From assembly GCA_023055425.1 (NCBI GenBank), contig JALGPY010000004.1:20421718-20485717 (forward strand): a DNA stretch of 64,000 nucleotides, read 5' to 3'. The notes under the pieces are model-generated. The model did no database searches and was not told the origin of the DNA. It worked only from the letters and a program-made list of their open reading frames with translations. This document shows, one piece after another, positions 31,735 through 44,338 of this stretch. The first letter of the stretch is position 1; each line of letters begins with the position of its first letter. A program made the position numbers and the translations under genes. The stretch is from Linanthus parryae. Taxonomy: Eukaryota; Streptophyta; Magnoliopsida; Ericales; Polemoniaceae.

Positions 31735-34700
31735 TCAAAGCAAATTCTTGATTAAGGAGTCTTGGGGCGCGAACTGCTCGCTCAGCTTCTCCACCTGTTC
31801 CACTTCTTGCTTCAATTGCTCGCACCTGGCATTCATCTCATGATACAGCTTCAGAGCTTCATCAACCCTTTGCTTCTGCTGCTCCACCTTTTGCATCTCA
31901 GCTGCGAGATTCTGGTGACCGAGTTTCAAAGTTACGGCCGCGCGGATCAGCGTGACTCTGTCCTTAAGAAACTTAAAGCCCAGTCTGCCTTGGACTTTGG
32001 TTACGAGGTTTTGGCACATGCCACATAGCAGTTCAGCACTCTGGACCGAAATGGTCGCAGGCGTAGCCGCAGACAGCTGCTCCAGTATCCAAATGGCTTC
32101 AGTAAGGAACAGCCTCCTGTCAAAGGGCCCGATCTCCAGAGATCTCACAAACGAGCGAGGGTACCTGAGACGCATTCGAACCACCCAGTCCACATCGGTT
32201 TGCTTCAAACCTGAGGAGATGTCAAAAATAAGTTATGATGTCAAAAATTCGCAAGCGAATAATGTGACGCGCGAACAGTAAAGCTCTACTTACCAGTTCC
32301 TTCCAGAATCTCATGGAGAGAAGGAATGCGCGCTGCAGGGGCGGTTGAAGACTGTCCTCGCTCCATAGCTCTCCTATCAGCTGCGAGCTCTAATCTCTCG
32401 TAGTCGGGAGGAAGAATGTAGGCCGCGCCAGCTGCGACTACATTCCCAACCTGCGAGCCCCAAAAGCTCCACGCAGGAATGGGTGCCTCTGACTCAGTCA
32501 TTGCCGGAGGTGAAGAGACAGCCGTAGTCGCTTGTCGAAGGACACTCTCGGATGCGGAAGCATTAGCAGCAGTTGTCCTCACCTCGTCAGCACTAGCATG
32601 GACATCTTCATCCATCAATACAGTGTCAGCTCCAGCATCGTCGGAAAGCTCGATGATGTCCTCACGAGGCACACCCGCGTGGTCAGCAGCTGCGACGGGC
32701 TTCTCGGTATGGGAGCTCGGAATTGGAACATAGGGCGCAGAAGGCTGACTTCTCTGCTCCAGCTCAGGTTCTTCAACATGACCTGCGACATTAGAAGCGA
32801 TGATATGAGGTAACTTGCGCTATAAGTTATTCTGCTACCTTTACTAAAAGCTAAGAATAAGCACCTCCACGCGAAGGTGGGATTGGGGTATCTTCGTCAT
32901 ACACTAAGGACGTGGAACCATGTCCCATCAGTGTATCCTCACTAAGAAAGTCTGTAAGAGGAGCGTGACCTGGGATGCGAATAAACCAGTCATGACTTTG
33001 CCTCAAGTTGCTAAAGCCTAGTACATGCGTATCACTCAAATGATTACCTGAAGGTTCTCCGCATTTGTCTACTAACCAACGGCGAATGTCAGCCTTTGAC
33101 ACGCCATGCTTTAACGCACCCACAATAACATCTCTATAAGTTACTGCGAGATTGAAGATCTCACCTTTATCGCCGCCTGCGATTTCCTCGAAATCCGCTT
33201 GTACTTGCTCTAAGGCTGCTGCATCCTCTCCGAGAACCTCATCTTCCTCCTCCGCATGAGGAGCCACTTTTTCGGGAAGCTCGTCCTCCTCGACAGTTGG
33301 ACGCGCTAAGTCGTCAACATGCCGCTCTTCGAGGCTCCGCTGCTTCACACGCTCAAGTTCCTCTTCCTCCCGACGCCTTCTTCTCTCAGCAGCCTCCGCG
33401 GCTGTCTTACGGGACTCAGCCAGAATGTCCTCGCTTATGGGATCATCTGGGATGCCAGAATGGACATCCCTCTTTTGTCTCTTGGCCGCGAGGCCGCCAG
33501 CGGTCTCATCATCGTCATCTGCGAATACACGAATGGTTTGAAGAAAGGAAGTGCAAAGAAGTTACGATGACGGGAAATGAAATGCGACGGAGGTACCTCC
33601 TGGTTCTTCCTCATGCATCACAACTGTTGCTTCTTCTTCTTCATCACTTGCTTGGGGCTCCTGCCTCTCTTCATCTCCCTCTTGATAAAAGGGAACGAAA
33701 CTCAACTGCGAGCTCTTTCCGCACTTTGCTGGGCATGCGACCTTTGCCTTTGTCCTTGATAGAGAGGGACCTCACTGGAGGAGAAGCTGGAGCGCTTCTA
33801 GGGGAAGAAATGGTAATTCCCTTTTGCCTAGGTCTCTTCGCTCTTGGCGCCGCAGTCGCTGGAGGAGACGGGTCATCTCCGGGAGGAGACGGAGCCGGAG
33901 GATTGTCTATCAGCGAGTCAGCAAAAACATTCATGGCTGCACGAACCTTTGTTTCAACCTCAGCGTCCATCCTCCATGAAAGCCGGAACGGCTGCTGTTG
34001 TCTTCTGGTGGCAACAATGGTGTTGACCAGCGACTTGGAGCGATCACCAGCTGCGAATCTCCGCACATGACACTACAACAGTACGGAATAAAAGTGTCAG
34101 CACAAGGAAATCGAGAAAAACTTAACACATGCGAAGAAAAGTGCTTACGTCAGCAAAAGCCTTGCTGTATCTGACGACTTGCGTGTCGCCCTTCTTGATT
34201 GCGGCGACCTGCTCCTTCAGAATGAAATCAGGGCACAAATGGTTCTCACGGTCCCACAGTGAGTAGCAACCATACTCAGACTCGCTCAAGCTGCAATTGG
34301 GGCGAAACGGAAAAGAGTTTCTTTTGAGCAAGGGGGCCCTACCTGGCTGCGCCGCCGACTCCGTCTCAATCCTCGTTTGCTGGGCAGCCCAGTATGCGAG
34401 CCAGTTCTGGGAACAACCACCCTCGCGGGTACCCGCAGGCTGCTCGAAAGGAAGGTTGTTCATGAAAACCGTCTTGCACTTCTTTGTGAGCAAGCGCTTG
34501 TAGCATCCTCTGACAATGGACTGGGGCCAGATCGATGGGGCCACAGCGTCAAAACCAAACTGAGGAGAGACTCGAGTAGGGTCAACATCCACTGTAAGCT
34601 TTTCATACCTTGGCGCGAGCTCACGAATATGCTCCGCAAGGGCAGGAAGGGAACCTCGCAGACACCAGCAAAAGAACTCGCGATAGCGCTCGTGGAAATG

Positions 34701-36029
34701 CGGTCCCTTCTCAAAGAGAAGTTCTTCCGAGAAGACCATACCTTTGGAGGGGTATAGCCTTGGAAACCATCTCACATTCTCAATGCGCGTGGCATAGGGC
34801 CTGGCAGTAAACTCCTTCCGTTTGTCGCATATCAAACTCCAAACGCACTTGGTGTTGCCTGTTCCGAACCATCTCGCAGCTCTTCCGATGTTGCGTGCTT
34901 CTGTCTCGCCTGGGGAACACCACTTATCAAGTTGGAGAGCAGTTGGGGCATAAGACGGCCAGCGCTCGAAAACCCACATTGTCAAGAAGGAAATATTGAC
35001 AAAGGTCAAAACATCGAGGCGGCCACGCGACTCCCTCATAGCCAGAACCAGCTGATCGAGCCTATAATACAGCGTGCCCAGAACCAAGGGTCCAAGTGCG
35101 ACTCTCTGGCCAAGAGCGAGCCTCACAGCAAGTGGCAGCACGTGGTAGAAAACTCCGTCATGGGGGTGACCATCAATCAGATACCTCGATAGCCAAGCAC
35201 AGAGAAAAGCACAAAGGGTCAAATGATAGCCCTTGCCCTCTACGTAATTTTCGGCTTCTGGGTCCTCACTCAGAAGTTTCTTAGTGATGCTGCTGTTCGC
35301 ATAGTCTCGGAAGAAGTACTGTAACCATTTGTTCCAGGTATTCTTCGCAGACGTATCAACCAGCTGCCAGTTCGGAAGGGGCTTTGTAGTGGTCCACCGA
35401 GTGGAGATTTTCTTCACCTCTGCTAGGCATTCCTCCATCTGCGTATACAGGGCAATCTCCGCAGATGTCCTCAAGGGACTCAGAGGGTCCACTTCACCCA
35501 TGGGGGAAAGCTCATACAGCATTTGCACATCCTCGAGTGTGGGGGCAGCCTCGAACTCAGCAAAATGGAACGTGTGAGTCGCAGGCGAGTAACGGGACAG
35601 GAGGTCTAGAAGCATGGATTGATCCAGCTTCACGGCAGCACCCTTCATAGCACGGATAGAAAAATACACGCCGGCTTCGTTAAGAGTCTCGGCGTGATGA
35701 TCCAACACATGGTCAATCCACTCATCCATATAGTCCAATTTCTGGACGAACGCTTGAGTAGAAATCGCAGTATACGGGAAGTGCCCGTTCTCGATCCCCA
35801 GTCGGACTACATCCTCGGAACCAACCCACTCGAGCAGGGCTGAGTTAACTGGGCGAGTCAACGTCAGCAATCGCTCAACAGGAACAGGATCAGGCATTCT
35901 CTTCGCCTTTATCCTCGCATGGTAGAAATCTTTGCCGCCTAAGAAGGGGGCTTTTCGCCACAAGGCCTGCGGAAGGTCGGGTATCTCTTCATCTTCCTTG
36001 ACGGGTCTGGTTACTCTTGTCTTGGCCAT
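31735..36029 (-). CDS. antisense six-exon gene with plant-mobile-domain-like N-terminus (about 1301 codons)
   Basis: Exons by eye: 36029-34149, 34072-33776, 33705-33597, 33518-32865, 32782-32294, 32210-31735. All five introns (76, 70, 78, 82, 83 bp) are GT-AG, phases agree at every junction, and the sum is 3906 bases with one terminal stop. Start is the ATG of MAKTRVTRP; a CT-rich run ending in CAG two bases upstream suggests a 5'-UTR intron. Exon 1 resembles the plant mobile domain (aminotransferase-like) proteins: FHFAEFEAAPTLEDVQMLY near 165-185, AFLCAWLSRYLI and FYHVLPLAVRLALGQRVAL near 280-315. Later exons are acidic, with basic nuclear-signal-like KRPRQK and AKRQKR; exon 6 ends in a coiled coil. 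Plant mobile domains are often carried by transposons; function here unknown. Confidence 0.75.
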
Positions 36030-36715
36030 TCCTGCGAAAGAGCAAGAAAAAGGGGGGAGAAGTACCACACTTCAGTTTGAATTCAGTTTGAATTTTGGGA
36101 ATTCAAGATCTATGCGAAGGAAAACGAACAGTTCCGGTATCGATTTCAGAAATTGGGGAATTGCAAGATCCAATATTGTTGAAAGATTACAACGAAGCGG
36201 GTTCAAAAATCAAAACCTCTTCACAAATCCCACGGGTTTACAGATTCAACGCAGTTCAAGGCAAACACTGGTATCTTAAATCAAAGGTAAACGAGGCCAA
36301 CCTTGTTTTCTTGAAGCTTGCTTGGATATGCACAATTGAAGAACACGGATTGCAGTTCTGAACTGGTGATTGATTATCTGGATCTGCTCTCGAAGATCTC
36401 CGGGTACCATTCACTTTAAGAGGAAAAAGTAATGCTTTGCAAATAATGGGGGATACAAGGTATTTATCCAAAACAATGAAGGGTTGCGTCCTTTCGATAG
36501 TCGAATCGCAACCGTCACCGTCGAATCGCGCAATCACAGGACAAGCTGACGTCACGCCTAAAACCCTAAAGGTCAGACGGCACGACTCTAGGGGTTTTAG
36601 GTCATAATGACACGCACGGGGGCTGAACTTGCCCGTATTTGAATTGGTGCGTGGCGGCGACGCGTATGTTGGTTTCCGCGCATGGAAGACTATACGGCTA
36701 TGAATCTTCACGCGC
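36030..36715. other. element C spacer between antisense gene and 3' LTR
   Basis: It probably holds the antisense gene's promoter and 5' untranslated region. A TATA-like GATAAATACC is on the minus strand near 36461-36472. No other coding region is recognised. Confidence 0.5.
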
Positions 36716-36729
36716 AGAAAGGGGGCTAA
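36716..36729 (+). other. element C polypurine tract
   Basis: AGAAAGGGGGCTAA immediately precedes the 3' LTR start TGTAGATACTG. Confidence 0.85.
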
Positions 36730-37355
36730 TGTAGATACTGCTTTCTGACATGACAGATCTCGGCCACGTGGCAGCCATCCAGCACACCATGTTGTGCTCC
36801 ACACACACAGGATCACCAGCCGAGCTGATCCATGTGGGGGCTGCGAGACAGAGCCCTCGCATACCACTGCACGGGACTTGTAGGGACTTAGTGGTTTGGA
36901 GGCTAGAGTAAGCCCTGTCGCGTGCGAGCCAAGCCCGCACGCGACCTTTAGTAACTGTTTTGAGAGATTTATGGCACGAGCTCCATAAACCCGGTCAATC
37001 CGGTCAAACCCGGTCAACCTCGTAACGGTTCCGGTATTCGCGCACAACGTGCTGTAACGGTCCCTATATACTCGGACGAACGTGCCGTTATGGTTAAGCT
37101 AATTAAGCCGCCATTAATGGGCGCATTAACCACACTACAACGGTCACGTTCTCCAGTATATATAGATCGTCAACCTTTCCATACAAAGGAGGACACACTG
37201 CCATACGCGGAAGCTCTGCCAAACCTCTGTCTCTCTCTCAGACATTGCTACTGACTTACTCTCTCCCTACACACACCCCTATTCTTCCTGTGCGATCCTT
37301 GATCCACTACACACGGTGCACACGGAGGTCTCCCCGCCGGAATCTCTTGCGCACA
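36730..37355 (+). repeat. element C 3' LTR, 626 bp
   Basis: It has the same ends and length as the 5' LTR, with about two substitutions. It is followed by the ccccc target copy and then A's LTR sequence resuming. Confidence 0.95.
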
Positions 37356-39018
37356 CCCCCCCCTACCAAAATAACAACCTCACATACCACAATAAATACC
37401 CTCATCTTTTCAGAAAGTACAAAACAACCCCCCTCTTGTAACTATAAACAGTTCTGCTAAACGACAGATTATACCCCAAAGTTGTAAGAAAATACACATT
37501 TACCCCCTATAAGTAAACTATCAAATTGATTAATATAAGAATGGGTTCAAGACTAAAGTAGCGATTTTGATTGCATAAAATGACTAATTAGAGGATTTAG
37601 AGTGTACCCGCACTGAGGGTCGCTGAAAACGGTCAAGAATTGCGTCAGTTCGAGGTCGCCGTCGAGGTCGCCTTAGATGGTGGCCGGTCGGAGCTTTTCC
37701 GGTCACTTCTGGGTGCGGGTGAGTCCTCCTATGTACTGGTCGGAGCCTCTGGAGGCTGAAGAGATAGAGAGATGGAGGTGGGTGGTCTTGTTTTGATCGG
37801 GTCAAGCTCGTCGCCGGAAAAAATGGTGGACGGCGGCGACGGTGGCTTTGTAACTCCACTGTTGCTGCCTCCTTGCTGTTTCTGGAGACTTCTCTTGGAT
37901 CTCCCGAGAGTGGGGGAGGGAGAAGAGGCTGGGAAAGAGAGAGGAGCAGGTGGTGGTGGCATGGATTTCCCGTCGGGTTTTTCCGGCGGCGGTTGTTGCT
38001 GCTGGCTCTCTTTCTGTTCGACTGAGGGAGAGGGAGGCAGAGAGGGAGTGCAGGAGGTAGAGAGAGATGGAGGGTGGGATGGTGGTGTTGGGGACGGTGC
38101 TGGCATTGGGGGTGGTGTCGGGTGGTTGTGATGGGGGTTAGCTGAAGGAGAAGAAGAAGCCGTATAAGAAGAAGGGGGAGATGTACTGGGAGTTGTGTCT
38201 GCAGATTAGTTGGGGATGGTGAAAAATAATGATTTATTTTATCTTATTTAATTTACTTTTATTATATTACTCATTAGGTGTTATAGTTTATATTAAGTAC
38301 AACTCTACCCCCAACTTAACTAGTATCTACTTTTTGAAATTACGACTACCTCCCCTCTCTTCATATAATTATTATCTAGACTTTATGAAAATACAACAAT
38401 TACCCTTATAATAAAAACAGGGTATTACTGAAACAACCCTGGAACCTACGGTTCCCTGCTAGTACAACCAAACGATAATCCAAAAGTGCATTTATTAAAG
38501 AAAACCGGAGAAATCCTCCAACAATAGTTTTGAAAGAAATAAATGACATTGTTCAAATCTAAATTCTGAAACAAAAGCTTCCTAACATAAATGAAATACT
38601 TCCTAGCTGCTTGATCCTAATCTTCAATTCACGTGTGCGCGTTCCCCCACTTTATTCATAACCTGCGGGTTTTCAAATAGCAACAGCCGACCGCAGAAAA
38701 CGTTTATCAGTAAAAACTGAGTAAGCATATACCACAACATGTAAAACAGAGTTTTGGCTTAAAGACTGGATCACAATATAACTGAAGTAACTTCACATTT
38801 AATCATTAGTTGAGCTGAGGCATATTAGAGCCCAGCGGGTAACGAATGCCCACAGAGAGGTCACGATGCAATAAATAATAATTAGAGTACCTCTCGGGAT
38901 ATCACAGTCCATCCCAATTCACCCCTGAACTAACTATGAGACCTTAAGTGTCGACACCCCTATACAGTTGTGACCCACACAAGCATAGGTAGTACTCTAT
39001 AGCTTTCACAATAAACAT

Positions 39019-39135
39019 AGGGAATCGCCGACATGCTTCCCTGGCCTTAGCCATAATACAAAGGAGACTCGCCGACATGCGTCTCCGACCGTAGCCATAT
39101 AGAAATACAATGGAGACTCGCCGACGTGCGTCTCC
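39019..39135 (-). other. three tandem stem-loops in element D LTR 1
   Basis: Three imperfect repeats each fold as a six-base stem around a 12-base loop, tcgccgacatgc (third copy tcgccgacgtgc). Stems are AGGGAA/TTCCCT (39019-39024 with 39037-39042), GGAGAC/GTCTCC (39063-39068 with 39081-39086) and GGAGAC/GTCTCC (39112-39117 with 39130-39135). The first stem differs from the others on both sides in a pairing-preserving way. Copies are at 42249-42365, 45481-45597, 48713-48829 and 51945-52061. They lie downstream of the LTR TATA box, so they should be in the RNA. Confidence 0.8.
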
Positions 39136-40500
39136 GGCCGTAGCCTTCACACACATCCTCTGTACATCGCCCCATATCATTTATCGTTCATTAATTTATC
39201 ACATGACCATTCTAGTAACCACAAGTAACCGCATATTTTTGAAAGAGATATTTGCACGAGAGATTTCAAAATTCAAAGTTTAAAAAAAGTTGCACGATAC
39301 ACAAGTAACACACGGCAAACACATTTTGATAGTTGAAGGTGTTGTGCATATAAACTTACTTGGGTTGGAAGAGAGATCGTCATACGAAAGCAAGCACACA
39401 ACTACTCGTAGTACGGGTCCTCAATGAACTCGCCTCCTACGAACTCGGAATCTACAATAGCAATCATTCCTAATTAACACACAGCTATCACGACAATAGT
39501 GCACACAAGTCCTACATGCAATGCAAGTGTAACCCCCACTTATGCCCAAAACTGAGATATATTAGCTTTAAACATACGTTTAGAAATTGAATTGATTAAG
39601 AGAACAATTGTTTATTAATATACATAGTAAAACTGCAATAAAGAAATCTTTATTTAACATTATAGAAAAATACTTAATTTTGTTATATGAAAATAAATAT
39701 TTGAATAAAACAACTATACATGCTTAGAAAATAAAATATTAAAAGTTGTAAAAGCTCGTGTATTCTTCTCTAAAGTAATTTGACTCAAATAGTTACTATT
39801 TACGAACAATAACATATTTTTCTGAAATACGAAACTTTGAAATATGATATATATATTAAAAAAAATATATTAACTTATTAACTTATTACAAAATTAAATA
39901 TTTATAAAAGTTTAATAACTAGATGTACATAATCCCACCTTTACTACAAATATCTAGTACCATAAGAACCATATATTGCTATTACATACTACTACTACTA
40001 CTCTTAATACCTTAACCTAATGATACTACCACCACCACTACCATCCCCTAACCCCAAAATACACAGACCACACACACACCCACGTACACACCTACCAACC
40101 CCCACAAACTCACTTTTGTAAACACTCTCAACCCAATGCTCCCTTTAGCAAACATGATAACAATTTTGAATCTGAACCAAGCAAATTGAACGAACAACAA
40201 TAAAAACAAAAAAAAAGAAGCTACTGGGTTTACCAATTGGAGAACGGAAACAACAAAGGACAAGACGGCGGCGACGGTGGTTCGACTCGGTGGCTACCCG
40301 CTGCTGCTGCAGCTTCGTCGGAGGCAGGGAGACGCGTCGGAGAGGCCGACGGAGGGAGGCGGACCAGCGGCTGAGTCGCCGGAGATGGGTTCGGCCTGGG
40401 CTCCGGTCGATTTCGTCGGCTGGTTGCTCGGCGAAGAACAGAGCAGAGAGGGGGAGAGAGGCAGTGAGTTGTTGGTGGAGATTTCTGAGTTCGACAGGGG

Positions 40501-40510
40501 CTTAAATAGG
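40501..40510 (-). promoter_or_regulatory. element D LTR TATA box (five copies)
   Basis: CCTATTTAAG on the minus strand; the same box is at 43731-43740, 46963-46972, 50195-50204 and 53426-53435. Downstream sequence is CT-rich, as at plant transcription starts. If used, U3 is about 0.6 kb and R-U5 about 2 kb. Confidence 0.6.
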
Positions 40511-41106
40511 CCTTGGGTGGAGAATTCGACGGAGAGGAGGAGTCCAATTTTGGGGATTTTTCGGGTTGAATTGGGTCGAAGGCTTGGGCGAGATTCGGAG
40601 TTTGAGAGTCGAATTCGTGTTTGGGTGCGATAAGGAATGAATTGGAATGGAATTCGGGTCGTGTGGTGTTGTTTGGAGGCGGCAATGAGCGGTGGTGTTG
40701 TACTCGGAGGCGGTGTTGGAGATGGCGGAGAGTTCATCTCCTAACTGGAGATGGTTGAAGATGATGGGTGAAGTAATCCTGTGTGGCACGGTGCACACAT
40801 CACGCGGTGGTTGGTCACGTACAAATTAATTAAATGTGACGTTTTGGTCACGTTAAAAAAAATGTTACAGACCCACAACTTTTAATAACTAAAAATTTAC
40901 GTAACTTTTAAAACTTTCACCAAAAATAATATATACAAATAAAAAGTTCAAAACTCTTATTTTCCTTAACTTATAATTATATTTATGTATAGAAATAATA
41001 TGTATAACATCTAAAAATTAAGAAAACTTCTTGTTATATATCCTATTAACGGCCCACAATATTCAATAATCTCCTAAAAATACCCCCAAAATTACGGGGT
41101 ATTACA

Positions 41107-41658
41107 TCACATCTCCCTTAGAACAAAGCTTCGTCCCCGAAGCTTAAAAGAAATTCTCTAGCACCAAAACTCCCAATGACTTTCCTAGCTCACAATAGTC
41201 ATATGGATGCTTCCACTTCTTGGTACTCCATAAGTAGCGAGACTCCGTGTCTGGTGGGAGGGATTAGAAGGGTAGGCCATATGGCAGGCAAAAGAGATAA
41301 AAGTCTCAGAAAATGTTTCAGGTGCGGACGCGTCACTTGATAGTAAAATAACAATGTATACAACACATATAGTATCACAACGATACTCACGAGACATGCA
41401 ATGGGACAATAGCAAGCACATAGCTAAGAACCAGCACGTCATCCTACCGAGAACAAATCAACATGGCAGGATAGCAAAACGCAAGTAATAAAGAATATAG
41501 ACTACCTGTTCCCATAACCCCGGCTTGTTTAGTTTTATTGTCAATTTAGAAGTCCTATGTCCATTTTAAATTTTGAAAAGTCTTAATTATGTTTTATCTT
41601 CATTTAATGGAAATCTAAAGGTCGCACTAGCGCTGGAACCGTCGGCTCTGATACCAAC
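41107..41658 (-). other. element D internal domain 1
   Basis: The 552 bases run, on the minus strand, from the primer-binding site TGGTATCAGAGC (41656-41645, two bases after the LTR) to a polypurine-like CTAAGGGAGATGTGA before LTR 1. The longest open frame (41442-41185, 85 codons) has no known domain. The 3' part has CTTCGGGGACGAAGC, as in element A. The domain is too short for gag or pol. Confidence 0.9.
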
Positions 41659-44338
41659 TGAAACAACCCTGGAACCTACGATTCCCTGCTAGTACAACCA
41701 AACGATAATCCAAAAGTGCATTTATTAAAGAAAACCGGAGAAATCCTCCAACAATAGTTTTGAAAGAAATAAATGACATTGTTCAAATCTAAATTCTGAA
41801 ACAAAAGCTTCCTAACATAAATGAAATACTTCCTAGCTGCTTGATCCTAATCTTCAATTCACGTGTGCGCGTTCCCCCACTTTATTCATAGCCTGCGGGT
41901 TTTCAAATAGCAACAGCCGACCGCAGAAAACGTTTATCAGTAAAAACTGAGTAAGCATATACCACAACATGTAAAACAGAGTTTTGGCTTAAAGACTGGA
42001 TCACAATATAACTGAAGTAACTTCACATTTAATCATTAGTTGAGCTGAGGCATATTAGAGCCCAGCGGGTAACGAATGCCCACAGAGAGGTCACGATGCA
42101 ATAAATAATAATTAGAGTACCTCTCGGGATATCACAGTCCATCCCAATTCACCCCTGAACTAACTATGAGACCTTAAGTGTCGACACCCCTATACAGTTG
42201 TGACCCACACAAGCATAGGTAGTACTCTATAGCTTTCACAATAAACATAGGGAATCGCCGACATGCTTCCCTGGCCTTAGCCATAATACAAAGGAGACTC
42301 GCCGACATGCGTCTCCGACCGTAGCCATATAGAAATACAATGGAGACTCGCCGACGTGCGTCTCCGGCCGTAGCCTTCACACACATCCTCTGTACATCGC
42401 CCCATATCATTTATCGTTCATTAATTTATCACATGACCATTCTAGTAACCACAAGTAACCGCATATTTTTGAAAGAGATATTTGCACGAGAGATTTCAAA
42501 ATTCAAAGTTTAAAAAAAGTTGCACGATACACAAGTAACACACGGCAAACACATTTTGATAGTTGAAGGTGTTGTGCATATAAACTTACTTGGGTTGGAA
42601 GAGAGATCGTCATACGAAAGCAAGCACACAACTACTCGTAGTACGGGTCCTCAATGAACTCGCCTCCTACGAACTCGGAATCTACAATAGCAATCATTCC
42701 TAATTAACACACAGCTATCACGACAATAGTGCACACAAGTCCTACATGCAATGCAAGTGTAACCCCCACTTATGCCCAAAACTGAGATATATTAGCTTTA
42801 AACATACGTTTAGAAATTGAATTGATTAAGAGAACAATTGTTTATTAATATACATAGTAAAACTGCAATAAAGAAATCTTTATTTAACATTATAGAAAAA
42901 TACTTAATTTTGTTATATGAAAATAAATATTTGAATAAAACAACTATACATGCTTAGAAAATAAAATATTAAAAGTTGTAAAAGCTCGTGTATTCTTCTC
43001 TAAAGTAATTTGACTCAAATAGTTACTATTTACGAACAATAACATATTTTTCTGAAATACGAAACTTTGAAATATGATATATATATTAAAAAAAATATAT
43101 TAACTTATTAACTTATTACAAAATTAAATATTTATAAAAGTTTAATAACTAGATGTACATAATCCCACCTTTACTACAAATATCTAGTACCATAAGAACC
43201 ATATATTGCTATTACATACTACTACTACTACTCTTAATACCTTAACCTAATGATACTACCACCACCACTACCATCCCCTAACCCCAAAATACACAGACCA
43301 CACACACACCCACGTACACACCTACCAACCCCCACAAACTCACTTTTGTAAACACTCTCAACCCAATGCTCCCTTTAGCAAACATGATAACAATTTTGAA
43401 TCTGAACCAAGCAAATTGAACGAACAACAATAAAAACAAAAAAAAAGAAGCTACTGGGTTTACCAATTGGAGAACGGAAACAACAAAGGACAAGACGGCG
43501 GCGACGGTGGTTCGACTCGGTGGCTACCCGCTGCTGCTGCAGCTTCGTCGGAGGCAGGGAGACGCGTCGGAGAGGCCGACGGAGGGAGGCGGACCAGCGG
43601 CTGAGTCGCCGGAGATGGGTTCGGCCTGGGCTCCGGTCGATTTCGTCGGCTGGTTGCTCGGCGAAGAACAGAGCAGAGAGGGGGAGAGAGGCAGTGAGTT
43701 GTTGGTGGAGATTTCTGAGTTCGACAGGGGCTTAAATAGGCCTTGGGTGGAGAATTCGACGGAGAGGAGGAGTCCGATTTTGGGGATTTTCGGGTTGAAT
43801 TGGGTCGAAGGCTTGGGCGAGATTCGGAGTTTGAGAGTCGAATTCGTGTTTGGGTGCGATAAGGAATGAATTGGAACGGAATTCGGGTCGTGTGGTGTTG
43901 TTTGGAGGCGGCAATGAGCGGTGGTGTTGTACTCGGAGGCGGTGTTGGAGATGGCGGAGAGTTCATCTCCTAACTGGAGATGGTTGAAGATGATGGGTGA
44001 AGTAATCCTGTGTGGCACGGTGCACACATCACGCGGTGGTTGGTCACGTACAAATTAATTAAATGTGACGTTTTGGTCACGTTAAAAAAAAATGTTACAC
44101 GACCCACAACTTTTAATAACTAAAAATTTACGTAACTTTTAAAACTTTCACCAAAAAATAATATATACAAATAAAAAGTGCAAAACTCTTATTTTCCTTA
44201 ACTTATAATTATATTTATGTATAGAAATAATATGTATAACATCTAAAAATTAAGAAAACTTCTTGTTATATATCCTATTAACGGCCCACAATATTCAATA
44301 ATCTCCTAAAAATACCCCCAAAATTACGGGGTATTACA
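41659..44338 (-). repeat. element D LTR 2, 2680 bp
   Basis: The ends are as LTR 1. No difference from LTRs 3 and 4 was seen. Long frames in its GC-rich part (43460-44027) are Pro/Ser-rich and span the TATA box, so they are unlikely to be genes. Confidence 0.93.

Larger units (their letters stand above)
21901..37355 (+). mobile_element. element C: young Tat-lineage Ty3/gypsy retrotransposon with antisense gene, 15.5 kb
   Basis: Identical-length 626-bp LTRs (21901-22526, 36730-37355) differ at about two sites. The element is flanked by the target duplication ccccc (21896-21900 and 37356-37360). Order on the plus strand: LTR, primer-binding site, gag-protease, reverse transcriptase, RNase H, archaeal RNase H, integrase, minisatellite, then a multi-exon gene on the opposite strand, polypurine tract and LTR. 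A second RNase H and extra antisense genes are known from the plant Tat/Ogre lineage. Its pol has one stop and one frameshift, yet the LTRs show it inserted very recently. Confidence 0.95.
38429..41106 (-). repeat. element D LTR 1 (outer left, 3' LTR), 2678 bp
   Basis: It starts TGAAACAACCC and ends GGGGTATTACA on the plus strand. Private differences from LTRs 2-5 lie near 38455, 38650, 40536, 40556, 40635, 40861, 40877, 40926 and 40940. A minus-strand TATA box, CCTATTTAAG, is at 40501-40510, leading into a CT-rich likely transcription start; upstream is a GTGAC/GTCAC palindrome near 40837-40853. Confidence 0.93.

Noticed and set aside
33671..34066. Frameshift within the second coding block of the antisense gene
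   Set aside because: A 70-bp GT-AG intron (33775-33706), the same size class as the other four, removes the conflict and restores phase on both sides.
38944..39180. 78-codon minus frame repeated in four of the five D LTRs at the hairpin region
   Set aside because: It is generated by the stem-loop repeats and conserved only because the LTR copies are identical. There is no known domain and no independent coding evidence.
40230..40798. Proline/serine-rich open frames of 98-168 codons in each D LTR (and 37729-38106, 12788-13305 in A's LTR)
   Set aside because: They sit in GC-rich LTR sequence, overlap frames on both strands, span the TATA box, and change length with single-base indels between LTR copies. 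There is no domain.
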